Origin: Hymenobacter guriensis
GTDB taxonomy: Bacteria > Bacteroidota > Bacteroidia > Cytophagales > Hymenobacteraceae
DNA: 60,113 nucleotides
Assembly: GCF_015773195.1 (NCBI RefSeq)
Contig: NZ_JADWYK010000021.1
Location: 1-60,113, forward strand
Reading direction: 5' to 3'
Positions 1 through 7,948 of this stretch are shown piece by piece. The notes below the pieces were generated by a model. It was not told the DNA's origin. It saw only the letters and a list, made by a program, of their open reading frames with translations, and searched no databases. The position numbers and the translations under genes are program-made. The stretch's first letter is position 1. The number at the start of each line of letters is the position of its first letter.

Positions 1-371
1 GCATTGCAGCCAAGCCCCGCTAAATGGCTCGCAACTACCTGCTCAAACAGCCCATGCTCGGGGCAGATAATCTTGATCTTGCTTTTGTTGTTCGTGTACA
101 CCGCCTGCGAATAGTCGTATTTCGTGCCGTGAACGGCGCGGGCTTTTGCTATGAACTCGTTTAAGCTCAACTTAGCTGTGCCAGCACATTTCGCGCAGCC
201 TATCCCTTTTATATGGTCGTTAGCTGTCTGCTCAAACACGCCATGCTCGGGGCAGATAATCTTGATTTTATGCCCGCTTCTAATGTAAATAACCTGCGAA
301 TAATCATAGCACGAACCGTGAACAGCCACGGCCCGCGCTACAAATTCCTCCTGTGTCATTTTCTTAGGCAT
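1..371 (-). CDS. Homing-endonuclease-associated repeat protein (DUF723-like), 3' part cut by window edge
   Basis: Reading leftward from ATG at 371, the frame is open to the window edge, so only the N-terminal ~123 residues are seen. Two copies of one repeat are visible: an FxxxAxAVHGxxYDYSQ segment, then KIKIICPEHGxFEQ, then HxxGxGC, with a CAKC pair between the copies. This layout matches the DUF723-type zinc-binding repeats found in phage proteins beside homing endonucleases, which are thought to bind DNA. The start codon overlaps the upstream stop as TGATG, so it is probably translationally coupled to the GIY-YIG-like gene. The catalytic part, if any, would lie outside the window. The repeat family is fairly clear; function is inferred. 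Confidence 0.6.
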   Translation of the reverse strand, partial: MPKKMTQEEFVARAVAVHGSCYDYSQVIYIRSGHKIKIICPEHGVFEQTANDHIKGIGCAKCAGTAKLSLNEFIAKARAVHGTKYDYSQAVYTNNKSKIKIICPEHGLFEQVVASHLAGLGCN

Positions 372-772
372 CACACATCAACGTTTACTTGTTTCAAGAT
401 AAACAATCCCTTTGCAGGCAGCAGGGAAAGAATCGCTTCTACTTCCGCGTAGCATTCAGACTTCCCCGCGAAGGGCAGCAGGGGCGCGTAAGAAGCCAAC
501 CCCGCCGCGTGAATCTTCTGTTCCAAGTCAAATACCTTACCCGCACTCTGCGAACTATACCGGGCTATGGTGCGCCACTTGTAGGGCATTTTAAAGGGCG
601 TGAAGCGGGCCGAAAGGCAGAACGTAATGCCGACCTTGTAAAAGGATTCCCCGTTGCCATAGCAGCGGATAACATACAGCACCGCCTTGCGCCCGTTTTG
701 CTGGGTCAGCCACACTGCCCGGCGTCTCCCGCCCCGAACTCCCTCGGGGCGGGCTTGCATTTGCTTACTCAC
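371..772 (-). CDS. Putative GIY-YIG-like (T5orf172/MUG113-type) endonuclease
   Basis: A 133-residue protein. Its core reads LYVIRC, then FYKVGIT, then RF and MPYKW, then an acidic ExKIH helix, and near the C-terminus a PFAGKSECY segment. This order resembles the T5orf172/MUG113 branch of GIY-YIG nucleases of phages, where YVI and YKVG stand for the GIY and YIG strands. The start is GTG at 772; an in-frame ATG at 760 is an alternative that would remove the 8-bp overlap with the upstream gene. It is followed by a DUF723-like gene in a TGATG overlap, a pairing typical of homing endonuclease cassettes. Activity is not proven by sequence. Confidence 0.5.
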   Translation of the reverse strand: MSKQMQARPEGVRGGRRRAVWLTQQNGRKAVLYVIRCYGNGESFYKVGITFCLSARFTPFKMPYKWRTIARYSSQSAGKVFDLEQKIHAAGLASYAPLLPFAGKSECYAEVEAILSLLPAKGLFILKQVNVDV

Positions 773-1136
773 CTGCGCAACCCTCCTTTTCGATGCTGTC
801 TGCTACTTCCCGAAAGGTTTTGTCCTGATTGAGGCGCAACGCTATGTCGATTTGCTTCTGTTTGGCTTCAAAAGCTACCTCCCCGCACCAGTACACTTCC
901 TGCCGCTCCAACTCAATTACCCGCAGCATAGCCTGATTTGCCAAGCTATACGCTAAGTCCTTACCCTCTCCTTTTAAGCTAAGCGCAACAGCCGTAGTGC
1001 GGGTGGAGCGGAAGGCGACTTCTACGGCCTCTCCAAGCTCAAAAGCGCGTTTAATTTCAGTGAGGGCCTGCATCAGAGCGCGGGCTTGGTCAAGGTAGGC
1101 AATCACTTCGCGGAGTTCTTTTTCGGCGTCTTTCAT
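765..1136 (-). CDS. Hypothetical phage protein
   Basis: A 123-residue, strongly helical, charged protein that begins with an amphipathic KDAEKELREVIAYLDQ segment. It has no signal peptide or membrane segment. I do not recognise the family. Its start overlaps the upstream stop by four bases (ATGA) and its end overlaps the next gene by eight, so it lies inside a tightly packed leftward operon at 371-1836. The gene is supported by these overlaps and by length, not by homology. Confidence 0.6.
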   Translation of the reverse strand: MKDAEKELREVIAYLDQARALMQALTEIKRAFELGEAVEVAFRSTRTTAVALSLKGEGKDLAYSLANQAMLRVIELERQEVYWCGEVAFEAKQKQIDIALRLNQDKTFREVADSIEKEGCAGE

Positions 1137-1438
1137 TGGGCGGGGTTGGTTTGGCAGGTGGACAGATATAGGGCGCGGCGGCTCAGGTGGCGGGCGCGTA
1201 ATTCATCAAGGGCGGCATCAAAAGCGGGCAGGTGGGCGAGGGCGGCGTCTACCAGCAGAGAGCCGATATGAAGGGCCACTTCCGGCAGTACCGCTACTTC
1301 CACGCCTTCGGGGTGTTGGGCCGTGCGGAGCGTCACGCCTACCAGCTTGCCGGACAGAATATCCGCCACGACTTGCGGGCGCAAAGGCTCCGCTAGGGAA
1401 GCCCCCGTAGGGGCTTCCTGTTTGTGCGAAATGAACAT
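1133..1438 (-). CDS. Hypothetical phage protein
   Basis: A 101-residue protein of unknown family. The middle contains hydrophobic stretches rich in Val, Ala and Leu (VAVLPEVALHIGSLLVDAAL) but no clear transmembrane helix. A perfect 9-bp hairpin with a CGTA loop lies at 1397-1418, about 20 nt inside the coding region. Either it is a translation- or transcription-modulating structure, or the true start is downstream of it. The ATGA overlap with the next gene supports the end of the frame. Confidence 0.5.
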   Translation of the reverse strand: MFISHKQEAPTGASLAEPLRPQVVADILSGKLVGVTLRTAQHPEGVEVAVLPEVALHIGSLLVDAALAHLPAFDAALDELRARHLSRRALYLSTCQTNPAQ

Positions 1439-1449
1439 CGGGGCGGGGC

Positions 1450-1836
1450 TTAGAGGTTAGCTAAATCCCAGGAGGTGAGGCCCGTTTCGGCGGTGAAGGC
1501 ATAACCGGCGGCGGCGGCACTCATGCCCCCGGCGTAGTCGCTGGTGCGGCCCCGCAGGATGCGCGTAGCGGCGGCAGCGGCAAGGGCCGTGCGCTCGGAA
1601 GCTACCCGGCGCACGTTGCGCAGCCACAGGGCCAGTTGGCCGAGGCTCTCGCACTGATAGGCGCTATCGTTGGCGCGGAGGCGTTCGGCATCGGTGAACA
1701 CCGATTTAGCCATGTGGTACATAATGGCCTGCCGGGCTTGGAGCAAACGGAAGGCGTGGTAGATTTCGCTGCCGGGGGCAAGCGGGTTGGCGGGGGCAAG
1801 CATTGCTGTGCTTGCGAGGTTGGTTTGCAGTTGCAT
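1450..1836 (-). CDS. Hypothetical phage protein
   Basis: A 128-residue Ala-rich helical protein starting MQLQTNLAST. The ATG at 1836 is preferred over an upstream in-frame start at 1899, because the region between overlaps a candidate small RNA on the other strand and codes for an atypical peptide. Content such as QARQAIMYHMAKSVF and ALAAAAATRILRG suggests helices, but no family is recognised. It is the first gene of the leftward operon 371-1836. Confidence 0.55.
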   Translation of the reverse strand: MQLQTNLASTAMLAPANPLAPGSEIYHAFRLLQARQAIMYHMAKSVFTDAERLRANDSAYQCESLGQLALWLRNVRRVASERTALAAAAATRILRGRTSDYAGGMSAAAAGYAFTAETGLTSWDLANL

Positions 1837-1843
1837 ACCTTTG

Positions 1844-1928
1844 CGGTTATAGTGTGAAAAGAATCGGGCTTGCTGGCCCGGCTCTGAATCGGGGGCCATC
1901 CGTTGCTGCGGGTGGCCCTTTCTCTTTC
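1844..1928 (+). ncRNA. Candidate small RNA A: promoter box, two hairpins, T-rich end
   Basis: On the + strand a TACCTTTG box (1836-1843) has a TTG 21 bases upstream (1812-1814), a good match to the Bacteroidota promoter. About 20 nt further comes a small hairpin CGGGC-loop-GCCCG (1865-1880), then a 9-bp hairpin (1893-1901 with 1910-1918, one G-U pair, 8-nt loop), then TTTCTCTTTC. No open reading frame explains this layout. It may be a small RNA or a terminated leader ahead of the + strand genes at 2040-6583. Its plan resembles the candidate at 30174-30255. Confidence 0.35.
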
Positions 1929-2000
1929 AGAACATTGTAAAGGTACATAGTTTCATTGCGCAATCAAAGGAACAAGAAAAGATTTTAACAATTTATTTTC

Positions 2001-2034
2001 TTGCGCATCGAAACAACTAAAGTCGCTATATTTG
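2001..2034 (+). promoter_or_regulatory. Promoter that would give a leaderless mRNA for the 2040 gene
   Basis: TTG at 2001-2003 and TATATTTG at 2027-2034 fit the TTG/TAnnTTTG pattern, with a slightly long 23-base gap. Only five bases separate the box from the ATG at 2040, so transcription should begin at or next to the start codon. Confidence 0.55.
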
Positions 2035-2039
2035 TGCCT

Positions 2040-2237
2040 ATGGAAAATCAACCAAAGAGAATAGGCCGCCCACCAAAAAGCCCAGCCCGACTAAAGAAGG
2101 GTCGCAACCTGTCCTTTACTGATGCCGAGTACCAACGTCTTGCAGAGTTGGCGGCCGAAGCAGATAGAGGCTTAAGCGAGTACATTGTGGAGGCACTTGG
2201 CTTGGATAAACCGAAGCCTGCCCCAACCTCCCTTTAA
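2040..2237 (+). CDS. Small DNA-binding protein: AT-hook plus ribbon-helix-helix
   Basis: A 65-residue basic protein. Residues ~6-14 (RIGRPPKSP) form an AT-hook core (GRP flanked by basic residues). Residues ~20-52 (NLSFTDAEYQRLAELAAEADRGLSEYIVEAL in two pieces) look like a ribbon-helix-helix fold: a short strand, then two helices ending in SEYIVEAL. The ATG at 2040 lies five bases after a TATATTTG box. A regulator role is inferred from the two DNA-binding motifs and from its place at the head of the rightward unit that includes the tape measure gene. What it regulates cannot be told. Confidence 0.65.
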   Translation: MENQPKRIGRPPKSPARLKKGRNLSFTDAEYQRLAELAAEADRGLSEYIVEALGLDKPKPAPTSL

Positions 2238-2319
2238 AAGCCTCTACGCGTCAGGATTTGCGGCTAGCAAGCTAGTAGGCGGGGCGTATGGTTTCCGGTC
2301 GGTTTGCTATCTTCCGGCT

Positions 2320-2685
2320 ATGAAAAGAATCTATCTAGCGGTATTGACTGTAGCCCTTTGGGGGTGTCAGCCGAAAGCAGACGATCGCCCGCAAAAGGCG
2401 GTGGGCGCTGCGGTTGCGCGTGTTAAGGAGCTTTACCCAGCCGCTAGCGTCACTATGACACAGTATCGAGCCGTTACAATAGGCGACTCGGTAGCATTTC
2501 ACAAAGGGCAGCCCAGCCCAGCAGACACTACCGTGCTGGAATACGTTGTGCATACCAAGTTTCAATTCAGCGACTCACTGAACCAGTTGCGCAACGATTC
2601 TTTGACCCTGGCTGTAAGCCCGGATTATCAAGTTTATCATACTGGCACTACCAAGGGAATCAGATACTTAAAGCTTAAGTGGTAA
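2320..2685 (+). CDS. Prophage lipoprotein, unknown function
   Basis: A 121-residue protein starting MKRIYLAVLTVALWGCQ. This is a short signal peptide with a lipobox-like LWGC, so it is probably exported and lipid-anchored. The mature part is soluble, with no recognised domain. The ATG at 2320 follows a near-consensus box (TATCTTCC, 2308-2315). The gene ends inside the dyad element that precedes the tape measure gene. Prophage lipoproteins often change the host surface or block superinfection, but that is analogy only. Confidence 0.55.
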   Translation: MKRIYLAVLTVALWGCQPKADDRPQKAVGAAVARVKELYPAASVTMTQYRAVTIGDSVAFHKGQPSPADTTVLEYVVHTKFQFSDSLNQLRNDSLTLAVSPDYQVYHTGTTKGIRYLKLKW

Positions 2686-2708
2686 ACTAATACTTTACAT
2701 TATATTTG
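2682..2708 (+). promoter_or_regulatory. Late operator copy 1 in the spacer of the tape-measure promoter
   Basis: GTAAACTAATACTTTACAT (2682-2700) is followed directly by TATATTTG (2701-2708), a perfect -7 box, while no TTG stands at -33. The 17-bp core is an imperfect palindrome (GTAAA-n-TA-n-TA-n-TTTAC) and recurs at 17994-18010 and 20230-20246. Filling the spacer without a -33 element suggests a site for an activator or repressor. A CTCAGG/CCTGAG dyad (2709-2729) lies just before the start codon. Confidence 0.6.
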
Positions 2709-2731
2709 CTCAGGCCCTAATAACCTGAGTA

Positions 2732-5700
2732 ATGGATGCAAAAATTGACCTTTCTAAATACATCGTTGGCGGAGAGGCTGTACAGGAAACAGCCAACGAT
2801 GTAAACGAACTCGCAAGGGCCGTTTCGGCTTTTGCCAAAGGGCTGGAAGCGAACAGCAAGCGTATTCAAAATGAGTTCGCGGCTATCCGCGCGGCAGCAA
2901 TAGAGGTGCGTGATAAGGGGAACGGGTTGAACCTCGTTAACGACGCCGATATAAAAGCCCTGCGAGAACTCTTCCCTGTTGTCGAGAAACTGAGGGAATC
3001 TAAGAGAAAACTTAAGGAGGCGGAAGCTGGGCAGGCGGGCCTGCTGAAAGAAACAGAAGCCGCCTCTAAACAGCTAACCAGCGCGCTACGCGAACAGCAG
3101 GCAGCCCTAAAGAAGTCGATTAATGATAACGATATTGAGGCGGCAAAGAAGTACGCCGCACAAATTCTAACAACCAAAAACCAAGCCCAGCTACTTACGC
3201 AGGCGCTTAAAGGAGCCAACACGGAGCTTACTGCGGCAAGTGGGAGCTACAACGCCCTTGTGCTTCAAACCAACAAGCTGCGGGCCGAACTGCGGGCGCT
3301 GGATACCGGATTTGACAGTAGCAGCGAACACGCCAACAAGCTAAAGAAGCAGATAGCCGACAATACGGAGCGTATTATTGAATTTGACAGGGCAACTAGC
3401 GCGTCGTTTCGCAACGTTGCTAGCAACGCCTCCCGCTTTTCTGAGGCGGGCGCGGGCGGTGAAGGTCTGGTTAAAAGCTTTGTCGCTGCCTACTTTGGTA
3501 TTGAGGCCCTGGCAAATGGGATAGGGCAGGCTGTTGATGCGGCAGTAGGTTCTTTTGTGGAATTTGAAAAGGCGCAAAGCAGCTTGTCTGCCTTAACTGG
3601 CGCAAGTGGTGAAGACCTGAAATTCTACGCTGAACAGGCAAACCGCATCGGCCCGGCTATGGGTAAATCAGGAGCCGAAGTGCTAGCCGCGTTTGAGAAA
3701 ATCGGGTCTGCACAGCCCGCCTTGTTGAAAAACAAAAATGCATTAGCCGCTGTAACAGAGCAGGCCCTGCTGCTGGCTGCCGCGTCAGGCGAAGATTTAG
3801 CGCCTGCTGCCGAAGCCTTAACCGGCGTAATGAATCAGTTCCTTGCCCCGGCTGCCGAGGCGGGCCGCTATGTCAATGCGTTGGCGGCGGGAGCGAAAGA
3901 AGGCGCCGCTACTATTCCGCAGGCGGCTGCCAGCATGAAGTATTTCGGCACGAATGCCGCTAGCGCCAACACCAGTATCGAACAATCGGTGGCGCTGATT
4001 CAGGTACTCGCAGAGCGCAGTATAAAAGGCGAGCAGGCGGGCGTAAACCTGCGCAACGTGTTTGCCAAGCTGGCGTCGGGGGCGCGAGACACCAACCCCG
4101 AAATAGTTGGGCTTGACAAGGCGCTGGATAATCTAGGCAAGAAGAACCTCAGTACAGCAGAGTACACTAAGCTGTTTGGGCTGGAAAACTCCAACGCTGC
4201 CAAAATTCTGGTAGATGGGCGCGACAAGGTAAAGTCACTCACCATTGCCCTAACCGGAACGCAGACAGCCAGCGAACAGGCAGCCCGCCAACTTGACAAC
4301 ACCGCCGTTGCTGGCAACCGCTTAGTAGCCACTGCGAAGGCTGCTAGCGTGGCCTTCATTGCCGGTGTGGCTCCGGCGGTGCGTAGTCTTTTCAACGGGC
4401 TGTCTGGGCTTATTGGCCGGATTTCAGGGGTTACCAAGTCCTTTGAGGAGAACCTAGAAGCTACCGGGCGCGTCATTGCGGCCAATCAAGCGCAGGGGCG
4501 CTCTGCGCAGGCCCTGCTTACACGCTATGAAGAGCTAACCGCCAACGGCCTCAAGCCCACCGCTGCCGAAAAGAAAGAACTGGATATTATCACGCTCAAA
4601 CTGCGCGACTCGCTAGGGCAAAGCGTGGTGAGTATCGAGAAAGAAACCGGCGCGCTTGTATTGAATAAAGACGCCGTACGGGACGCAATCAAGCAAAGAC
4701 TACTGCTGGCTAACCAGACAGCCGGAACGCTTGCCTTGCAGGCTAATACCCTCAAAGAACAGGCGGTGGCCGAGTCGGCGGCGGCTAAAGGTTTTCAGCG
4801 GGACATGAAGGTGCGACAGGATGAACTAGAGCAACTAAACCTGCGTGTAAGCGAGTTCTCCAAATTCGGGTCGCTAAGGCTTAAGTTTGATTTTGTTACC
4901 CCAAACGCCAACAATGCCGCCTTTTCCAAGGAGCAGCAGGCGGCGCAGTTAGCTTATGTTGATTCGTTCAACAAGCGCAACAGCGCAACAGCGCAGGCTA
5001 CAGAGGCAACACAGCGCTACAACGCCACGCTAAAGCAGTTGGCTGACTTAGGTTTTAGTGCCGCCGATGTGCAGCGTCTTTTCGGTATTGAATCAGCTAA
5101 AGCCGCACAGTCTATCCTTCCCACCGATGAGGACACGGAGTCGCTGGATGAAAACACGGAAGCCCTGAACCGCAACGCCAAAGCCCTGGCCGAACGTCGG
5201 AAGGCGGAGCTGGAGCTTTCGCTTGCTCAGATGGAGCAGACCATTGCCCGCACGAAGCAGTTTCAGCAGGAGCAGGCTGCGCTGTTCTCCAAGGGCATCA
5301 TTTCGCGTGAAACCTATGCAGAGGCTGTAGCTGGCACGGAGGACATCATCAACGATGCCCAGCGCCGGGCCCGTGACATCCGCATCGAAATATCCAAGCA
5401 GGAAACAGCGGCCCAACTGGCAGAGGTGAACCTGGAGCTGGCGCGCATCAAGAAGCGGCGCAAGGTCACGAATGAGGAAATCAACGATGCTGAGCAGGCC
5501 GCGGCCAATCGGCGGGTAGCTATTACCCTCTCAGAGAAAGCCAAGCAACTGAAAATTCTGGCGCAGTACGAGAAGGACGTAGTATCGGAGCCGATAGACC
5601 CGGTTGTGCCCACTATCGACACGCGTGCGTTTCTGAAGGGGCAGAAGTCCATTGACCAGATCAACGACGACGCCTTGAAACGCATGCGGGAGTATGGCGA

Positions 5701-6583
5701 AAAGGTGGGCGCGGAAAACGACCTGCGGGTGCAGCGGTTTCGAGAGTCAGAAGAGCGGAGGCGGGAAATTATTCAACAGTCCGTTGATCTGGCTATTCAG
5801 GCCGAACAGGCGCTGTTTGACTTCATAGCTCAGGGCAACCAGCAACGGATTGAAAACGAGGAGTACAACCGCGACCAGGCCGTCAGGGGTGCCGGTGACA
5901 ACGCTGAGCTGCGCGCTTCTATCGAGGAGCAATATGATAAGCGCATCCGCGACCTGAAGCGCAAGGCAGCCCGCGACGAAAAAACGCAAGCGTTAATCTC
6001 CGTGGCCATTCAAACAGCGGTGGCGGTGGCCAAAACGATTTCGGAGTTGGGTATTCCCGCCGGTATTCCGTTTGCTGCCATCGCCCTGGCGAGCGGGGCA
6101 ATCCAGGCCGCCGTGATTGCGTCTCAGCCTTTACCGCAGTATTTCAAAGGCAGGGAAAACGGCCCCGCTGAATGGGCGCAGGTAGCCGAGCGTGGTCCGG
6201 AGCTGATCGAGGGCCGTAGTGGTGGCATGAAGCTGGTGCAGAAGCCCTCTGTTGTGTTTCTGGCCGCCGGTGATAAGGTGCACACAGCGCCAAAAACGGC
6301 CGACATCCTACGGGCCGCTGACGCGCGGCAGTCGGCGCTGACCGCTTCGTCATTTAGCAGCAGCGCCCAGGCACTAGCCAACAACCGGCAATCGGAATTG
6401 ACGCCAGAGCAGCTGGCTGAGCTGCTCCGCAAGGCAGGCGAGGCCGGGGTAGATAGGGTGGTGCAGGCTATCAAGAACCAGAAGACCTTCCACACCAACT
6501 ACACCGACAACGGCATTGAGCGTGCCATTAAGCAGGCCGGCAGCCTCACACACTACGTGGATAGCATCCTGAACAGGTCTTAG
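2732..6583 (+). CDS. Phage tail tape measure protein
   Basis: A 1283-residue protein that sets tail length and, in siphoviruses, helps DNA entry. The N-terminal ~270 residues are coiled-coil-like and Lys/Glu/Ala-rich. Residues ~280-580 resemble the TP901-type tape measure core (SGEDLKFYAEQANRIG, ALTGVMNQF, AGVNLRNVFAKLASG, NSNAAKILVDG). A hydrophobic stretch near ~1090-1135 (ISVAIQTAVAVAKTI, IPFAAIALASGAIQAAVIAS) could insert in membrane. The C-terminal EWAQVAERGPELIEG segment is typical of such proteins. Using the known rule of about 0.15 nm per residue, the tail would be near 190 nm. It is on the + strand, opposite to all other recognised late genes, and has its own promoter with the shared late dyad. 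It converges with the Imm-like gene (4-bp overlap). Confidence 0.9.
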   Translation: MDAKIDLSKYIVGGEAVQETANDVNELARAVSAFAKGLEANSKRIQNEFAAIRAAAIEVRDKGNGLNLVNDADIKALRELFPVVEKLRESKRKLKEAEAGQAGLLKETEAASKQLTSALREQQAALKKSINDNDIEAAKKYAAQILTTKNQAQLLTQALKGANTELTAASGSYNALVLQTNKLRAELRALDTGFDSSSEHANKLKKQIADNTERIIEFDRATSASFRNVASNASRFSEAGAGGEGLVKSFVAAYFGIEALANGIGQAVDAAVGSFVEFEKAQSSLSALTGASGEDLKFYAEQANRIGPAMGKSGAEVLAAFEKIGSAQPALLKNKNALAAVTEQALLLAAASGEDLAPAAEALTGVMNQFLAPAAEAGRYVNALAAGAKEGAATIPQAAASMKYFGTNAASANTSIEQSVALIQVLAERSIKGEQAGVNLRNVFAKLASGARDTNPEIVGLDKALDNLGKKNLSTAEYTKLFGLENSNAAKILVDGRDKVKSLTIALTGTQTASEQAARQLDNTAVAGNRLVATAKAASVAFIAGVAPAVRSLFNGLSGLIGRISGVTKSFEENLEATGRVIAANQAQGRSAQALLTRYEELTANGLKPTAAEKKELDIITLKLRDSLGQSVVSIEKETGALVLNKDAVRDAIKQRLLLANQTAGTLALQANTLKEQAVAESAAAKGFQRDMKVRQDELEQLNLRVSEFSKFGSLRLKFDFVTPNANNAAFSKEQQAAQLAYVDSFNKRNSATAQATEATQRYNATLKQLADLGFSAADVQRLFGIESAKAAQSILPTDEDTESLDENTEALNRNAKALAERRKAELELSLAQMEQTIARTKQFQQEQAALFSKGIISRETYAEAVAGTEDIINDAQRRARDIRIEISKQETAAQLAEVNLELARIKKRRKVTNEEINDAEQAAANRRVAITLSEKAKQLKILAQYEKDVVSEPIDPVVPTIDTRAFLKGQKSIDQINDDALKRMREYGEKVGAENDLRVQRFRESEERRREIIQQSVDLAIQAEQALFDFIAQGNQQRIENEEYNRDQAVRGAGDNAELRASIEEQYDKRIRDLKRKAARDEKTQALISVAIQTAVAVAKTISELGIPAGIPFAAIALASGAIQAAVIASQPLPQYFKGRENGPAEWAQVAERGPELIEGRSGGMKLVQKPSVVFLAAGDKVHTAPKTADILRAADARQSALTASSFSSSAQALANNRQSELTPEQLAELLRKAGEAGVDRVVQAIKNQKTFHTNYTDNGIERAIKQAGSLTHYVDSILNRS

Positions 6584-6936
6584 CGGCTCAGGGCCTTGGT
6601 CCGCTGCTGCTGATATTCTTCCTCCGATAACACGCCCGTGTCGCGTAGCTGGCTGAGTTTTAATAGCTCATCCGCTACCGATGGGTTTTCTTTTGGGGCT
6701 GGTGGGGCCTGCTGCACAATCACAGGCGTGGGCGTGGATACCGACCATATGAGTGCTGCTATCCAGCCAATGATGGTCCACCCCAACAGCAGATTGAGCA
6801 GTGCAATGCTTCCGGATTGCCGGTGGTTCCTGCCAATGATGGCGGGCAGGAAGTAGATACCGAAGGCAATAGCTGCCCCAATGGTTTCTGTGATACCGAG
6901 CCCTTCCTCAGCATCTAAAAGGAGTACAGTGAACAT
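6580..6936 (-). CDS. Superinfection immunity protein (T4 Imm-like) with C-terminal SHOCT motif
   Basis: A 118-residue inner-membrane protein. Residues ~16-36 (GAAIAFGIYFLPAIIG) and ~44-65 (IALLNLLLGWTIIGWIAALIW) are two membrane helices around NHRQSG. The FLPAIIG and LLNLLLGWTIIGWI pattern is that of the superinfection immunity family, in which T4 Imm blocks DNA entry of related phages. Residues ~86-118 (SVADELLKLSQLRDTGVLSEEEYQ...) match the SHOCT oligomerisation motif. It is the last gene of the cargo block at 6580-8442 and its end overlaps the tape measure stop. The family call is good; activity in this phage is inferred. Confidence 0.75.
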   Translation of the reverse strand: MFTVLLLDAEEGLGITETIGAAIAFGIYFLPAIIGRNHRQSGSIALLNLLLGWTIIGWIAALIWSVSTPTPVIVQQAPPAPKENPSVADELLKLSQLRDTGVLSEEEYQQQRTKALSR

Positions 6937-6937
6937 A

Positions 6938-7411
6938 CTACCACTCGTTGTAAAGGATGCCTTCAGCAGCTGTTACAAACAGGCCATTATTGGGCGTTTT
7001 ATTGTCTATGCGTACTGTTTTGCGCAAGGTGCCATCGATGTACAAATCTGCTGTTAGGTAGCTGCCTGCAGGCACCACCTTGGGCGGCTTCACATTGAGA
7101 AAGCTCAGCCTTACCGACACATCATAGTCGGCCGGGATTTTGTTGGTAGACTTCGTGGCGCTTACCTCGGGCGTGGCGATGTTCTCCGAGAATTCAACCA
7201 CCTGTTTATCGTCGGGGTTGTTTCCCAGGTGCGACGCGCTAGTAGCTGACACCGCCGCACCTAGCCCAGTGAGGCCGGCGCCAGAATACCGCACTTCCAG
7301 GATGCGCTCAGACTTCGGGGCTGTCTTCTCCTCGTCTTCATCGCCGCCACAGCCGGCGGCTGCTAAGGATAGGCACAGGAATAGGGTACGGATGTAGAAT
7401 AGAGTTTTCAT
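6938..7411 (-). CDS. Prophage lipoprotein, unknown function
   Basis: A 157-residue protein starting MKTLFYIRTLFLCLSLAAAGCGGDEDEE: a classical signal peptide with lipobox AAGC, then an acidic stretch, which in Bacteroidota often marks surface export of lipoproteins. The mature part looks beta-rich (VRYSGAG, YDVSVRLSFLNV, YLTADLYIDG). The ATG at 7411 is chosen because the signal peptide begins there, although the frame is open further upstream. It lies one base upstream of the Imm-like gene, so the two are probably co-expressed. A surface role in superinfection exclusion is plausible but unproven. Confidence 0.65.
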   Translation of the reverse strand: MKTLFYIRTLFLCLSLAAAGCGGDEDEEKTAPKSERILEVRYSGAGLTGLGAAVSATSASHLGNNPDDKQVVEFSENIATPEVSATKSTNKIPADYDVSVRLSFLNVKPPKVVPAGSYLTADLYIDGTLRKTVRIDNKTPNNGLFVTAAEGILYNEW

Positions 7412-7462
7412 TCCGCCAATATAATAAACTGGCGGGAGTGCCCATGCGCTTTTACCCAGTAT

Positions 7463-7510
7463 AGCCCCGGCATCGTCGGGGCACAAAAAAGCCCCGACGA
7501 TGCCGGGGCT
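7463..7510. terminator. 20-bp perfect hairpin terminator
   Basis: The arms 7463-7482 and 7491-7510 pair perfectly over 20 bp around an ACAAAAAA loop, followed by TTTTGTCTT on the + strand. It directly follows the stop of the 7517-7948 gene, so in the leftward direction it separates the HEPN-like operon from the lipoprotein/Imm pair. Confidence 0.75.
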
Positions 7511-7516
7511 TTTGTC

Positions 7517-7948
7517 TTACAGGCTCATTCCTTTGCCTTCCAAGAATCGTTTTAGAATTACAAGCGCCTCTTCGGATTGCGCTATTTCTTCCATTTCGAA
7601 TGCCTTCATGGCTTTTTCATCCAGAAAGCCTTCATATCGAGCAGTGCAACTCATGTCGTACAGCTCAATATAAGCATTGTAGGCGTTTTTACTTACGGGG
7701 ATATGGGTATCTGGCTTGAATCGTGGCGAATAGTGAATGGTAGATCTGGTTGCGCTATGGCTCGAGAAACCTGCTTTAGGGCATCTTTCTCTTGTCAACC
7801 AAGCACTAAGCCAATGTAGCCCAGTGTAGAACATCACTATTACGACCCAATCAGGGAATCCATCTCTCCCTTGGTCTTTCAATACAGCAACTAACTTTTG
7901 GTTATGGTTTGCTTTATTGAGGTAAGAATTAACGCCATCCTGACTCAT
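7517..7948 (-). CDS. HEPN-like domain protein (possible RNase or immunity cargo)
   Basis: A 143-residue helical protein. The segment PDWVVIVMFYTGLHWLSAW, followed by SHSATRSTIH and later AYNAYIELYDMSCTARYEG, matches the helix order of small HEPN proteins (DWA..AFYSALH, then SH..R, then Y..LY..S..ARY). The expected R-x4-6-H catalytic motif is not clean: the nearest candidate is RSTIH with three spacer residues, so nuclease activity is uncertain. The start overlaps the upstream stop as TAATG, indicating a two-gene operon with its own promoter at 8493-8522. It may be a toxin-antitoxin-like or abortive infection pair. Confidence 0.45.
   Translation of the reverse strand: MSQDGVNSYLNKANHNQKLVAVLKDQGRDGFPDWVVIVMFYTGLHWLSAWLTRERCPKAGFSSHSATRSTIHYSPRFKPDTHIPVSKNAYNAYIELYDMSCTARYEGFLDEKAMKAFEMEEIAQSEEALVILKRFLEGKGMSL

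Noticed and set aside
1..300. Direct repeat of about 40 bases suggesting a CRISPR-like or tandem repeat element
   Set aside because: The repeat is coding: both copies translate to the same zinc-repeat motif with frame kept and third positions varying.
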